Under the pieces are notes generated by a model. The model was not told the DNA's origin. It ran no database searches and saw only the letters and a program-made list of their open reading frames with translations. 64,000 bases of DNA from Amphiduros pacificus. Lineage: Eukaryota > Annelida > Polychaeta > Phyllodocida > Hesionidae. Both the position numbers and the translations under genes were made by a program. The stretch spans positions 45,060,447 through 45,124,446 of the forward strand of contig OX439004.1 of the NCBI GenBank assembly GCA_949316495.1. Reading direction: 5' to 3'. Shown in pieces: positions 1-13,893 of the stretch (positions within the stretch are counted from its first letter, which is position 1; each line of letters opens with the position of its first letter).

Positions 1-66
1 AACAAATGAATGAGGAAGAAAACAAGTGAATGAGGAAGAAAACAAATGAATGAGAAAGAAAACAAA
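1..66. repeat. 20-bp tandem repeat, 3.3 copies
   Basis: Units of the type AACAAATGAATGAGGAAGAA repeated three times with single changes, then a partial fourth. The array is cut by the window start, so its true length is unknown. Confidence 0.85.
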
Positions 67-312
67 GTGTAGCAGCAGAACAAGAACATAATGTTAACTT
101 GCACATTCTGCCCGGGGCTCCAATTCTGCAATAAGCAAAATGTGACAAAATTTGGACCATGAGTCGCAATGAGCAATTTATGGCTAAGGGTCACTGGTTG
201 CAATGAGCACATTTTAACCTTTGTACATTTTGACGAAGGTTGACAGGCTGCAAACATACATGGGACACAACCTAATATCACCGTCATTTAATCACTGTCA
301 CTTGACACCTAC

Positions 313-422
313 GTGTTATACAACATAATATCCGGGATCCAAATCATCTTGGTTGAAAGTCTGATCTTCTTAAGGCCGCCATATTTCTGGGGATTCCATG
401 ACAAGTACTCATCATACCATCT
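313..422 (-). CDS. Nicotinic acetylcholine receptor subunit, loop D / loop A exon
   Basis: Internal exon of 110 bp of the same subunit as the exon at 19050-19305. It starts in phase 0 with RWYDEYLSWNPQKYGG and ends with MIWIPDIMLYN plus two bases of the next codon. The hallmark WxPDxxLYN of agonist-binding loop A is intact, as are the WNPxxYGG turn and the basic LKKIR strand. The acceptor is a run of T ending in TACAG (427-423). The donor is AC|GTAGGT with the intron beginning at 312; the in-frame stop at 309-311 lies in the intron. The following exon, expected to begin near 'A-D', was not recognised in positions 1-308 and probably lies beyond the window edge. Confidence 0.93.
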
Positions 423-611
423 CTGTAAAAAAAATACATGAGCATTATTTTTTTTATTGTCCACGCATGCCAAGACGCACATACATTGATATCGTTTAGT
501 ATTTACAAAACGTGCCACAAAAGTGATATGATTAATGCTTCCTTATATTAAGATAAGGTGGGTTAAACCTGGAACACTAGGTGTCGCCGCTAATCCGCCC
601 AGCAGGGCATT

Positions 612-668
612 GTTGCTCCCTAGCAACGGGACAACGGTCACGTGGGGGACGCCAGTCTTGGCGCCAAG
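612..668. promoter_or_regulatory. Cluster of three palindromes, candidate intronic regulatory element
   Basis: Within 57 bp lie GTTGCTCCCTAGCAAC (612-627, two 6-bp inverted halves with a 4-bp spacer), the E-box CACGTG (639-644), and the perfect 12-bp palindrome CTTGGCGCCAAG (657-668, resembling an E2F-type site). The block is GC-rich against an AT-rich surrounding. Regulatory function is inference only. Confidence 0.3.
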
Positions 669-1256
669 GTGGTTAAGGACGCCATTCGGCTCCAGTGCAG
701 TCAAATAGTCAAATAGTCAATATCTGCATGTCTCGAATGTATTCACCACTGTCCAATACATACTGCAGTTAATAATATGTACGCTCACATTTAATGTTCT
801 AAGCCATAGGTATGTAAATGGCACGGTAATCGCGTACACACGATAATATCATAATTATATTATGTTATGAATATGTATTGATGTCTATATTTTATGTATG
901 TAGCTAGGTAAGACGGTGGAAGCAGATTTATAGGAAATAAATCAATGTGTGCAAATATTATATTAATAACGGCGTTTGTTCCAATTGTTTAATATTATTT
1001 GAAATTGTATTGGTGCAAGGTTTGCGGTAGATGTCATATTTTGAGCTGTATTTCGTGTCAAGTCTTCCTTGAAGCGTCATACTTGACCAGAAACATTTAA
1101 AACATATTTAAATATATCTGACCTGACATATTCCATAACCTGTTTCTGTCCTACTTGAAAGCTAGAAATCAAACAAAGGAATTCCCAATAGCGTCCTGAT
1201 CGACTAAGTCAGTACATCAAAACACCCTAAGATATAAATTCATCTCAAAGATTGAT

Positions 1257-1283
1257 TATATATATATATATATATATATATAT
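1257..1283. repeat. (TA)n microsatellite
   Basis: A pure TA run of about 27 bp within the intron. Confidence 0.9.
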
Positions 1284-2407
1284 CCATTCCAACGTGAGGT
1301 GGTAGCCAGTTTCCAACGTATCACGTGACAGCTGCGTCCCCAGGCGGGTAACACGTGTTAGAACTCCACAAGAGCTTACCAACCTCCAATCAGGCCAAGT
1401 CCAGATGGGAGTTTCAGGGCCGAAGATTTTCTATGTAAGAACCACTCTGATTTGTTCATCCCAGTGAATTTTCTGACTGGTTAATCTTTTAATATGTTGG
1501 TGGAAGCCCTCCAATGTATGGCTAGATAATTAAATAATTGGTGGAACCCATTAAGAGCATGCTGGGGTACCCATTTTTGTTTTTATATCTCCACTAAGCT
1601 GAACATATTTTGTTATTAGAAGTTTTTCTTAGCATTTCAAATCATTGATATAAAGATGAAGTCTTCACTATGCCAGGTTCAGAAAAATGATATCATAAAC
1701 TCTAACAGAAATTCCTGTAAGATTGACCAAAAGGGCCGCTGACCTCAGCCAGCCCTACTGGATCGCACATATTTATCTGCCGCTAGATGGAGTTGGCTAG
1801 TAGAGCGGCTAGAACTCCCAATAAGATCTAACTGAGCATGTCCGGTATACATATGCAGATCGACTATAGACAATGATTGGTCAACCTGACTGTACACATC
1901 AATCAGACAAATAAAATCTGAAAGTAAACATGCATACAACAACCGGTTCTTGGCAATTTATAAATAACAGAAATTATCATAGGAGTATTTATGCTGAGGA
2001 GAAAATTACGAAATCAATAGGATATTATTTGGATTTCAAATATATTTTCAAACCTTAACTCCTTAGATTTCTATGAAATGGTAAGGGACAATTTTACTCA
2101 AAGATCCTCATGCCTTTTGCAACTGGTTAAAGATAATTCACATTTTTAGATCACATATTCCGTTAAAAATAGATAGAGGGGATATTAAATGATAGGAACA
2201 AATTGATAGAATTCTTCCTTATTCAGGGTTTGAACTCATGACAAACAGAAATGTAGGAACAAGCTTAATGGTGCTCATTATTTAAATAATAGTTTGACCA
2301 ACGTTTAAATTGAAACCTTTCAAATGTAATTTAAAGACCAACAGGAAATTCACATTCTGTTTGAAACATAAAGTAGAAATGTATATGAGAAAAAGAGTGT
2401 CATACTA

Positions 2408-5400
2408 ACCCCTATTTAAACACGAGGGCTTCATCTGGGACCCAACAACCCTATCTAAACATGAGGCCTTCCTCTGAGACCCTACACTCCTATCTAAACA
2501 CGACGCCTTCCTCTGGGACCTTACACCCCTATCTAAACACGAGGCCTTCCTCTGGAACCTTACACCCCTATTTAAACACGAGGCCTTCTTCTGGAACCTT
2601 ACACCCCTATCTAAATACGAAGCCTTCCTCTGAGACCCTACACCCCTACCTAAACACGACGCCTTTCCTATGGGACCCGACACCCTGTCTATACAGGGTG
2701 CCTACCTCTCACGATCCTACACCCCTGTCAATATGGGATGCCTTCCTCTGGGACCCTACACCCCTGTCAATATGGGATGCCTTCCTCTGGGATCCTACAC
2801 CCCTGTCAATATGGGATGCCTTCCTCTGGGATCCTACACCCCTGTCAATACAGGGTGCCTTCCTCTCACGATCCTACACCCTTGTCAACATGGGATGCCT
2901 ACCTCTGGGATCGTATACCCCTGTCAATATGGGATGCCTTCCTCTGGGATCCTGCACCCCTGTCTATACAGGATACCTACCTCTGGGATCCTACACCCCT
3001 GTCAAAATGGGATGCCTTCCTCTGGGATCCTACACCCCTGTCAATATGGGATGCCTTCCTCTGGGATCCTACACCCCTGTCAATACAGGGTGCCTTCCTC
3101 TCACGATCCTACACCCTTGTCAACATGGGATGCCTACCTCTGGGATCGTATACCCCTGTCAATATGGGATGCCTTCCTCTGGGATCCTGCACCCCTGTCT
3201 ATACAGGATACCTACCTCTGGGATCCTACACCCCTGTCAATATGGGATGCCTTCCTCTGGGATCCTGCACCCCTGTCTATACAGGATGCCTACCTCTGGG
3301 ATCCTACACCCTTGTCAATATGGGATGCCTTACTCTGACGATCCTGCACCCCTATCTATACAGGGTGCCTACCTCTGGGATCCTACACCCCTGTCAATAT
3401 GGGATGCCTTCCTCTGGGATCCTACACCCCTGTCTATACAGGGTGCCTACCTCTGGGATCCTACACCCCTGTCAACATGGGATGCCTTCCTCTGGGATCC
3501 TACACCCCTGTCAATATGGGATGCCTTCCTCTGGGATCCTACACCCCTGTCAATATGGGATGCCTACCTCTTACGATCCTACACCCCTGTCAATATGGGA
3601 TGCCTTCCTCTGGGATCCTACACCCCTGTCAATATGGGATGCCTACCTCTGGGATCCTACACCCCTGTCAATATGGGATGCCTTCCTCTGGGATCCTACA
3701 CCCCTGTCAATATGGGATGCCTACCTCTGGGATCCTACACCCCTGTCAATATGGGATGCCTGTCTCTGGGATCCTACACCCCTGTCAATACAGGGTGCCT
3801 TCCTCTCACGATCCTACACCCCTGTCTATACAGGGTGCCTACCTCTGGGATCCTACACCCCTGTCAATATGGGATGCCTTCCTCTGGGATCTTACACCCC
3901 TGTCAATATAAGATGCCTTCCTCTGGGATCCTACACCCCTGTCAATATGGGATGCCTACCTCTCACGATCCTACACCCTTGTCAATACAGGGTGCCTTCC
4001 TCTGGGATCCTACATCCCTGTCTATACAGAGTGCCTACCTCTGGGATCTTACACCCCTGTCAATATGGGATGCCTTCCTCTGGGATCCTACACCCCTGTC
4101 TATACAGGGTGCCTACCTCTCACGATCCTACACCCCTGTCAATATGGAATGCCTTCCTCTGGGAGCCTACACCCCTGTCTAAACAGGGTGCCTACCTCTG
4201 GGATCCTACACCCCTGTCAATATGGGATGCCTTCCTCTGGGATCCTACACCTACACCCCTGTCAATACAGGGTACCTACCTCTGGGATCGCATACCCCTG
4301 TCAATATGGGATGCCTACCTCTCACGATCCTGCACCCCTTGTCTATACAGGGTGCCTACCTCTGGGATCGTTTACCCCTGTCAATATGGGATGCCTACCT
4401 CTCACGATCCTGCACCCCTGTCTATACAGGGTGCCTACCTCTGGGATCCTACACCCCTGTCTATACAGGGTGCCTACCTCTGGGATCCTACACCCCTGTC
4501 AATATGGGATGCCTTCCTCAGGGTGCCTACCTCTGGGATCCTACATCCCTGTCTATACAGGGTGCCTACCTCTGGGATCCTACACCCCTGTCAATATGGG
4601 ATGCCTTCCTCTGGGATCCTACACCCCTGTCTATACAGGGTGCCTACCTCTGGGATCCTACACCCCTGTCTATACAGGGTGCCTACCTCTGGGATCCTAC
4701 ACCCCTGTCAATATGGGATGCCTTCCTCTGGGATCCTACACCCCTGTCAATACAGGGTGCCTACCTCTGGGATCCTACACCCCTGTCAATATGGGATGCC
4801 TTCTTCTATGATCCTACACCCTTGTCTATACAGGGTGCCTACCTCTGGGATCCTACACCCCTGTCAATATGGGATGCCTTCCTCTGGGATCCTACACCCC
4901 TGTCTATACAGGGTGCCTACCTCTGGGATCCTACACCCCTGTCAATATGGGATGCCTTCCTCTGGGATCCTACACCCCTGTCTATACAGGGTGCCTACCT
5001 CTGGGATCCTACACCCCTGTCAATATGGGACGCCTTCCTCTGGGATCCTACACCCCTGTCTATACAGGGTGCCTACCTCTGGGATCCTACACCCCTGTCA
5101 ATATGGGATGCCTTCCTCTGGGATCCTACACCCCTGTCTATACAGAGTGCCTACCTCTGGGATCTTACACCCCTGTCAATATGGGATGCCTTCCTCTGGG
5201 ATCGCTACACCCTGTCTATACAGGGTGCCTACCTCTGGGATCCTACACCCCTGTCAATATGGGATGCCTTCCTCTGGGATCCTACACCCCTGTCTAAACA
5301 GGGTGCCTACCTCTGGGATCCTACACCCCTGTCAATATGGGATGCCTTCCTCTGGGATCCTACACCTACACCCCTGTCAATACAGGGTGCCTACCTCTGG

Positions 5401-8400
5401 GATCGCATACCCCTGTCAATATGGGATGCCTACCTCTCACGATCCTGCACCCCTTGTCTATACAGGGTGCCTACCTCTGGGATCGTTTACCCCTGTCAAT
5501 ATGGGATGCCTACCTCACACGATCCTGCACCCCTGTCTATACAGGGTGCCTACCTCTGAGATCCTACACCCCTGTCTATACAGGGTGCCTACCTCTGGGA
5601 TCCTACACCCCTGTCAATATGGGATGCCTTCCTCTGGGATCCTACACCCCTGTCTATACAGAGTGCCTACCTCTGGGATCTTACACCCCTGTCAATATGG
5701 GATGCCTTCCTCTGGGATCCTACACCCTGTCTATACAGGGTGCCTACCTCTGGGATCCTACACCCCTGTCAATATGGGATGCCTTCCTCTGGGATCCTAC
5801 ACCCCTGTCTAAACAGGGTGCCTACCTCTGGGATCCTACACCCCTGTCAATATGGGATGCCTTCCTCTGGGATCCTACACCCCTGTCTATACAGGGTGCC
5901 TACCTCTGGGATCCTACACCCCTGTCAATATGGGATGCCTTCCTCTGGGATCCTACACCTACACCCGTGTCAATACAGGGTGCCTACCTCTGGGATCGCA
6001 TACCCCTGTCAATATGGGATGCCTACCTCTCACGATCCTGCACCCCTTGTCTATACAGGGTGCCTACCTCTGGGATCGTTTACCCCTGTCAATATGGGAT
6101 GCCTACCTCACACGATCCTGCACCCCTGTCTATACAGGGTGCCTACCTCTGGGATCCTACACCCCTGTCTATACAGGGTGCCTACCTCTGGGATCCTACA
6201 CCCCTGTCAATATGGGATGCCTTCCTCTGGGTGCCTACCTCTGGGATCCTACATCCCTGTCTATACAGGGTGCCTACCTCTGGGATCCTACACCCCTGTC
6301 AATATGGGATGCCTTCCTCTGGGATCCTACACCCTTGTCTATACAGGGTGCCTACCTCTGGGATCCTACACCCCTGTCAATATGGGATGCCTTCCTCTGG
6401 GATCCTACACCCCTGTCTATACAGGGTGCATACCTCTGGGATCCTACACCCCTGTCAATATGGGATGCCTTCCTCTGGGATCCTACACCCCTGTCTATAC
6501 AGGGTGCCTACCTCTGGGATCCTACACCCCTGTCAATATGGGATGCCTTCCTCTGGGATCCTACACCCCTGTCTATACAGAGTGCCTACCTCTGGGATCT
6601 TACACCCCTGTCAACATGGGATGTCTACCTTTGGGATCGTATACCCCTGTCAATATGGGATGCCTACCTCTCACGATCCTGCACCCCTGTCTATACAGGG
6701 TGCCTTCCTCTGGGATCCTACACCCCTGTCAATATGGGATGCCTTCCTCTGGGATCCTACACCCTTGTCAATATAGGGTGCCTACCTCTCACGATCCTAC
6801 ACCCTTGTCAATACAGTGTGCCTTCCTCTGGGATCCTACACCCCTGTCAATATGGGATGCCTACCTCTCACGATCCTGCACCCTTGTCAATACAGTGTGC
6901 CTTCCTCTGGGATCCTACACCCCTGTCAATATGGGATGCCTTCCTCTGGGATCCTACACCTACACCCCTGTCAATACAGGGTGCCTACCTCTGGGATCGC
7001 ATACCCCTGTCAATATGGGATGCCTACCTCTCACGATCCTGCACCCCTTGTCTATACAGGGTGCCTACCTCTGGGATCGTTTACCCCTGTCAATATGGGA
7101 TGCCTACCTCACACGATCATGCACCCCTGTCTATACAGGGTGCCTACCTCTGAGATCCTACACCCCTGTCTATACAGGGTGCCTACCTCTGGGATCCTAC
7201 ACCCCTGTCAATATGGGATGCCTTCCTCTGGGATCCTACACCCCTGTCTATACAGAGTGCCTACCTCTGGGATCTTACACCCCTGTCAATATGGGATGCC
7301 TTCCTCTGGGATCCTACACCCTGTCTATACAGGGTGCCTACCTCTGGGATCCTACACCCCTGTCAATATGGGATGCCTTCCTCTGGGATCCTACACCCCT
7401 GTCTAAACAGGGTGCCTACCTCTGGGATCCTACACCCCTGTCAATATGGGATGCCTTCCTCTGGGATCCTACACCCCTGTCTATACAGGGTGCCTACCTC
7501 TGGGATCCTACACCCCTGTCAATATGGGATGCCTTCCTCTGGGATCCTACACCCCTGTCTATACAGGGTGCCTACCTCTGGGATCCTACACCCCTGTCAA
7601 CATGGGATGTCTACCTTTGGGATCGTATACCCCTGTCAATATGGGATGCCTACCTCTCACGATCCTGCACCCCTGTCTATACAGGGTGCCTTCCTCTGGG
7701 ATCCTACACCCCTGTCAATATGGGATGCCTTCCTCTGGGATCCTACACCCTTGTCAATATAGGGTGCCTACCTCTCACGATCCTACACCCTTGTCAATAC
7801 AGTGTGCCTTCCTCTGGGATCCTACACCCCTGTCAATATGGGATGCCTACCTCTCACGATCCTGCACCCTTGTCAATACAGTGTGCCTTCCTCTGGGATC
7901 CTACACCCCTGTCAATATGGGATGCCTTCCTCTGGGATCTTACACCCCTGTCTATACAGGGTGCCTACCTCTGGGATCCTACACCCCTGTTAATATGGGA
8001 TGCCTTCCTCTGGGATCCTACACCCCTGTCAATATGGGATGCCTTCCTCTGGGATCCTACACCCCTGTCAATACAGGGTGCCTACCTCTCACGATCCTAC
8101 ACCCCTGTCAATATGGGATGCCTTACTCTGGGATCCTACACCCCTGTCTATACAGGGTGCCTACCTCTGAGATCTTACACCCCTGTCAATATGGGATGCT
8201 TTCCTCTAGGATCCTACACCCCTGTCTATACAGGGTGCCTACCTCTGGGATCCTACACCCCTGTCAATATGGGATGCCTTCCTCTGGGATCCTACACCCC
8301 TGTCAACATGGGATGCCTACCTCTGGGATCCTACACCCCTGTCTATACAGGCTGCCTTCATATGGGATCCTACACCCCTGTCAATATGGGATGCCTTCCT

Positions 8401-11400
8401 CTGGGATCCTACACCCTTGTCAATATAGGGTGCCTACCTCTCACGATCCTACACCCTTGTCAATACAGTGTGCCTTCCTCTGGGATCCTACACCCCTGTC
8501 AATATGGGATGCCTTCCTCTGGGATCCTACACCCCTGTCTATACAGGGTGCCTACATCTGGGATCCTACACCCCTGTCAATATGGGATGCCTTCCTCTGG
8601 GATCCTACACCCCTGTCAATACAGGGTGCCTACCTCTCACGATCCTACACCCCTGTCAATATGGGATGCCTTCCTCTGGGATCCTACACCCCTGTCAACA
8701 TGGGATGCCTTCCTCTGGGATCCTACACCCCTGTCTATACAGAGTGCCTACCTCTGGGATCTTACACCCCTGTCAATATGGGATGCCTTCCTCTGGGATC
8801 GCTACACCCTGTCTATACAGGGTGCCTACCTCTGGGATCCTACACCCCTGTCAATATGGGATGCCTTCCTCTGGGATCCTACACCCCTGTCTAAACAGGG
8901 TGCCTACCTCTGGGATCCTACACCCCTGTCAATATGGGATGCCTTCCTCTGGGATCCTACACCCCTGTCTATACAGGGTGCCTACCTCTGGGATCCTACA
9001 CCCCTGTCAATATGGGATGCCTTCCTCTGGGATCCTACACCTACACCCCTGTCAATACAGGGTGCCTACCTCTGGGATCGCATACCCCTGTCAATATGGG
9101 ATGCCTACCTCTCACGATCCTGCACCCCTTGTCTATACAGGATGCCTACCTCTGGGATCGTTTACCCCTGTCAATATGGGATGCCTACCTCACACGATCC
9201 TGCACCCCTGTCTATACAGGGTGCCTACCTCTGAGATCCTACACCCCTGTCTATACAGGGTGCCTACCTCTGGGATCCTACACCCCTGTCAATATGGGAT
9301 GCCTTCCTCTGGGATCCTACACCCCTGTCTATACAGAGTGCCTACCTCTGGGATCTTACACCCCTGTCAATATGGGATGCCTTCCTCTGGGATCCTACAC
9401 CCTGTCTATACAGGGTGCCTACCTCTGGGATCCTACACCCCTGTCAATATGGGATGCCTTCCTCTGGGATCCTACACCCCTGTCTAAACAGGGTGCCTAC
9501 CTCTGGGATCCTACACCCCTGTCAATATGGGATGCCTTCCTCTGGGATCCTACACCCCTGTCTATACAGGGTGCCTACCTCTGGGATCCTACACCCCTGT
9601 CAATATGGGATGCCTTCCTCTGGGATCCTACACCTACACCCCTGTCAATACAGGGTGCCTACCTCTGGGATCGCATACCCCTGTCAATATGGGATGCCTA
9701 CCTCTCACGATCCTGCACCCCTTGTCTATACAGGGTGCCTACCTCTGGGATCGTTTACCCCTGTCAATATGGGATGCCTACCTCACACGATCCTGCACCC
9801 CTGTCTATACAGGGTGCCTACCTCTGGGATCCTACACCCCTGTCTATACAGGGTGCCTACCTCTGGGATCCTACACCCCTGTCAATATGGGATGCCTTCC
9901 TCTGGGTGCCTACCTCTGGGATCCTACATCCCTGTCTATACAGGGTGCCTACCTCTGGGATCCTACACCCCTGTCAATATGGGATGCCTTCCTCTGGGAT
10001 CCTACACCCTTGTCTATACAGGGTGCCTACCTCTGGGATCCTACACCCCTGTCAATATGGGATGCCTTCCTCTGGGATCCTACACCCCTGTCTATACAGG
10101 GTGCATACCTCTGGGATCCTACACCCCTGTCAATATGGGATGCCTTCCTCTGGGATCCTACACCCCTGTCTATACAGGGTGCCTACCTCTGGGATCCTAC
10201 ACCCCTGTCAATATGGGATGCCTTCCTCTGGGATCCTACACCCCTGTCTATACAGAGTGCCTACCTCTGGGATCTTACACCCCTGTCAATATGGGATGCC
10301 TTCCTTTGGGATCCTTCACCCTTGTCTATACAGGGTGCCTAACTCTGGGATCCTACACCCCTGTCAATATGGGATGCCTTCCTCTGGGATCCTACACCCC
10401 TGTCTAAACAGGGTGCCTACCTCTGGGATCCTACACCCCTGTCAATATGGGATGCCTTCCTCTTGGATCCTACACCCCTGTCTATACAGGGTGCCTACCT
10501 CTGGAATCCTACACCCCTGTCAATATGGGATGCCTTCCTCTGGGATCCTACACCCCTGTCTATACAGGGTGCCTACCTCTGGGATCCTACACCCCTGTCA
10601 ACATGGGATGTCTACCTTTGGGATCGTATACCCCTGTCAATATGGGATGCCTACCTCTCACGATCCTGCACCCCTGTCTATACAGGGTGCCTTCCTCTGG
10701 GATCCTACACCCCTGTCAATATGGGATGCCTTCCTCTGGGATCCTACACCCTTGTCAATATAGGGTGCCTACCTCTCACGATCCTACACCCTTGTCAATA
10801 CAGTGTGCCTTCCTCTGGGATCCTACACCCCTGTCAATATGGGATGCCTACCTCTCACGATCCTGCACCCTTGTCAATACAGTGTGCCTTCCTCTGGGAT
10901 CCTACACCCCTGTCAATATGGGATGCCTTCCTCTGGGATCTTACACCCCTGTCTATACAGGGTGCCTACCTCTGGGATCTTACACCCCTGTCTATACAGG
11001 GTGCCTACCTCTGGGATCCTACACCCCTGTTAATATGGGATGCCTTCCTCTGGGATCCTACACCCCTGTCAATATGGGATGCCTTCCTCTGGGATCCTAC
11101 ACCCCTGTCAATACAGGGTGCCTACCTCTCACGATCCTACACCCCTGTCAATATGGGATGCTTTCCTCTAGGATCCTACACCCCTGTCTATACAGGGTGC
11201 CTACCTCTGGGATCCTACACCCCTGTCAATATGGGATGCCTTCCTCTGGGATCCTACACCCCTGTCTATACAGGGTGCCTACCTCTGGGATCCTACACCC
11301 CTGTCAATATGGGATGCCTTCCTCTGGGATCCTACACCCCTGTCTATACAGAGTGCCTACCTCTGGGATCTTACACCCCTGTCAATATGGGATGCCTTCC

Positions 11401-13893
11401 TTTGGGATCCTTCACCCTTGTCTATACAGGGTGCCTAACTCTGGGATCCTACACCCCTGTCAATATGGGATGCCTTCCTCTGGGATCCTACACCCCTGTC
11501 TAAACAGGGTGCCTACCTCTGGGATCCTACACCCCTGTCAATATGGGATGCCTTCCTCTTGGATCCTACACCCCTGTCTATACAGGGTGCCTACCTCTGG
11601 AATCCTACACCCCTGTCAATATGGGATGCCTTCCTCTGGGATCCTACACCCCTGTCTATACAGGGTGCCTACCTCTGGGATCCTACACCCCTGTCAACAT
11701 GGGATGTCTACCTTTGGGATCGTATACCCCTGTCAATATGGGATGCCTACCTCTCACGATCCTGCACCCCTGTCTATACAGGGTGCCTTCCTCTGGGATC
11801 CTACACCCCTGTCAATATGGGATGCCTTCCTCTGGGATCCTACACCCTTGTCAATATAGGGTGCCTACCTCTCACGATCCTACACCCTTGTCAATACAGT
11901 GTGCCTTCCTCTGGGATCCTACACCCCTGTCAATATGGGATGCCTACCTCTCACGATCCTGCACCCTTGTCAATACAGTGTGCCTTCCTCTGGGATCCTA
12001 CACCCCTGTCAATATGGGATGCCTTCCTCTGGGATCTTACACCCCTGTCTATACAGGGTGCCTACCTCTGGGATCTTACACCCCTGTCTATACAGGGTGC
12101 CTACCTCTGGGATCCTACACCCCTGTTAATATGGGATGCCTTCCTCTGGGATCCTACACCCCTGTCAATATGGGATGCCTTCCTCTGGGATCCTACACCC
12201 CTGTCAATACAGGGTGCCTACCTCTCACGATCCTACACCCCTGTCAATATGGGATGCTTTCCTCTAGGATCCTACACCCCTGTCTATACAGGGTGCCTAC
12301 CTCTGGGATCCTACACCCCTGTCAATATGGGATGCCTTCCTCTGGGATCCTACACCCCTGTCAACATGGGATGCCTACCTCTGGGATCCTACACCCCTGT
12401 CTATACAGGCTGCCTTCCTCTGGGATCCTACACCCCTGTCAATATGGGATGCCTTCCTCTGGGATCCTACACCCTTGTCAATATAGGGTGCCTACCTCTC
12501 ACGATCCTACACCCTTGTCAATACAGTGTGCCTTCCTCTGGGATCCTACACCCCTGTCAATATGGGATGCCTACCTCTGGGATCCTACACCCCTGTCTAT
12601 ACAGGGTGCCTACCTCTGGGATCCTACACCCCTGTCAATATGGGATGCCTTCCTCTGGGATCCTACACCCCTGTCAATACAGGGTGCCTACCTCTCACGA
12701 TCCTACACCCCTGTCAATATGGGATGCCTTCCTCTGGGATCCTACACCCCTGTCAACATGGGATGCCTACCTCTGGGATCGTATACCCCTGTCAATATGG
12801 GATGCCTACCTCTGAGATCTTACACCCCTGTCAATATGGGATGCCTTCCTCTGGGATCCTACACCCCTGTCTATACAGGGTGCCTACCTCTGAGATCTTA
12901 CACCCCTGTCAATATGGGATGCCTTCCTCTGGGATCCTACACCCCTGTCTAAACAGGGTGCCTACCTCTGGGATCCTACACCCCTGTCAATATGGGATGC
13001 CTTCCTCTGGGATCCTACACCCCTGTCTATACAGGGTGCCTAACTCTGGGATCCTACACCCCTGTCAATATGGGATGCCTACCTCTGGGATCCTACACCC
13101 CTGTCAACATGGGATGCCTACCTCTGGGATCGTATACCCCTGTCAATATGGGATGCCTACCTCTCACGATCCTGCACCCCTGTCTATACAGGGTGCCTAC
13201 CTCTGGGATCCTACACCCCTGTCAATATGGGATGCCTTCCTCTGGGATCCTACACCCTTGTCAATATAGGGTGCCTACCTCTCACGATCCTACACCCTTG
13301 TCAATACAGTGTGCCTTCCTCTGGGATCCTACACCCCTGTCAATATGGGATGCCTTCCTCTGGGATCCTACACCCCTGTCTATACAGGGTGCCTACCTCT
13401 GGGATCCTACACCCCTGTCAATATGGGATGCCTTCCTCTGGGATCCTACACCCCTGTCAATATGGGATGCCTTCCTCTGGGATCCTACACCCCTGTCAAT
13501 ACAGGGTGCCTACCTCTCACGATCCTACACCCCTGTCAATATGGGATGCCTTCCTCTGGGATCCTACACCCCTGTCTATACAGGGTGCCTACCTCTGAGA
13601 TCTTACACCCCTGTCAATATGGGATGCCTTCCTCTGGGATCCTACACCCCTGTCTATACAGGGTGCCTACCTCTGGGATCCTACACCCCTGTCAATATGG
13701 GATGCCTTCCTCTGGGATCCTACACCCCTGTCAATATGGGATGCCTTCCTCTGGGATCCTACACCCTTGTCAATACAGGGTGCCTACCTCTCACGATCCT
13801 ACACCCTTGTCAATACAGGGTGCCTTCCTCTGGGATCCTACACCCCTGTCAATATGGGATGCCTTCCTCCGGGATCGTATACCCCTGTCTGAC
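2408..13893. repeat. Giant 39-bp minisatellite, ~290 copies, with higher-order structure
   Basis: The period is exactly 39 bp over long stretches (unit starts 2722, 2761, 2800). Each unit carries GGGATCCTACACCCCTGT followed by one of two main endings: type A with CAATATGGGATGCCTTCCTCT-like sequence, and type B with CTATACAGGGTGCCTACC. A and B often alternate, giving a 78-bp dimer. Another variant carries CTCACGATCCT in place of CTGGGATCCT. Units at the left edge (2408-2690) are the most diverged, carrying CTAAACACGAGGCC. Long blocks recur: a 1,096-bp tandem duplication (10295 equals 11391), and blocks offset by 3,675 bp (5740 and 9415). A marker with a doubled CTACAC recurs near 4240, 5355, 5955, 6953, 9032 and 9627. 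As 39 is a multiple of three and the unit has no stop, all plus frames stay open for long stretches; this is not evidence of a protein. Most units hold a GGATCC site. Confidence 0.97.
10295..12360. repeat. 1,096-bp tandem duplication inside the 39-bp array
   Basis: A rare variant stretch (CTTTGGGATCCTTCACC followed by CCTAACTCTGG) starts at 10295 and again at 11391, an offset of 1,096 bp. Other landmarks keep the same offset (10447/11543, 10463/11559, 10803/11899). The second copy stops matching near 12360. The step is 28 units plus 4 bp. Near identity suggests a recent event, by unequal exchange or replication slippage; assembly duplication is the other possibility. Confidence 0.8.

Larger units (their letters stand above)
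423..2407. other. Non-repeat intron part
   Basis: No coding exon was recognised. A GC-richer patch at ~570-690 carries three palindromic motifs (see the regulatory candidate at 612-668). A short (TA)n tract lies at 1257-1283, and two E-box palindromes follow near 1320-1360 (TCACGTGA and ACACGTGT). The rest is AT-rich unique sequence in which I see nothing else. Confidence 0.6.

Noticed and set aside
612-627. RFX X-box
   Set aside because: The half-sites GTTGCT and AGCAAC fit, but the 4-bp spacer is longer than the usual 0-3 bp; kept only as a palindrome.
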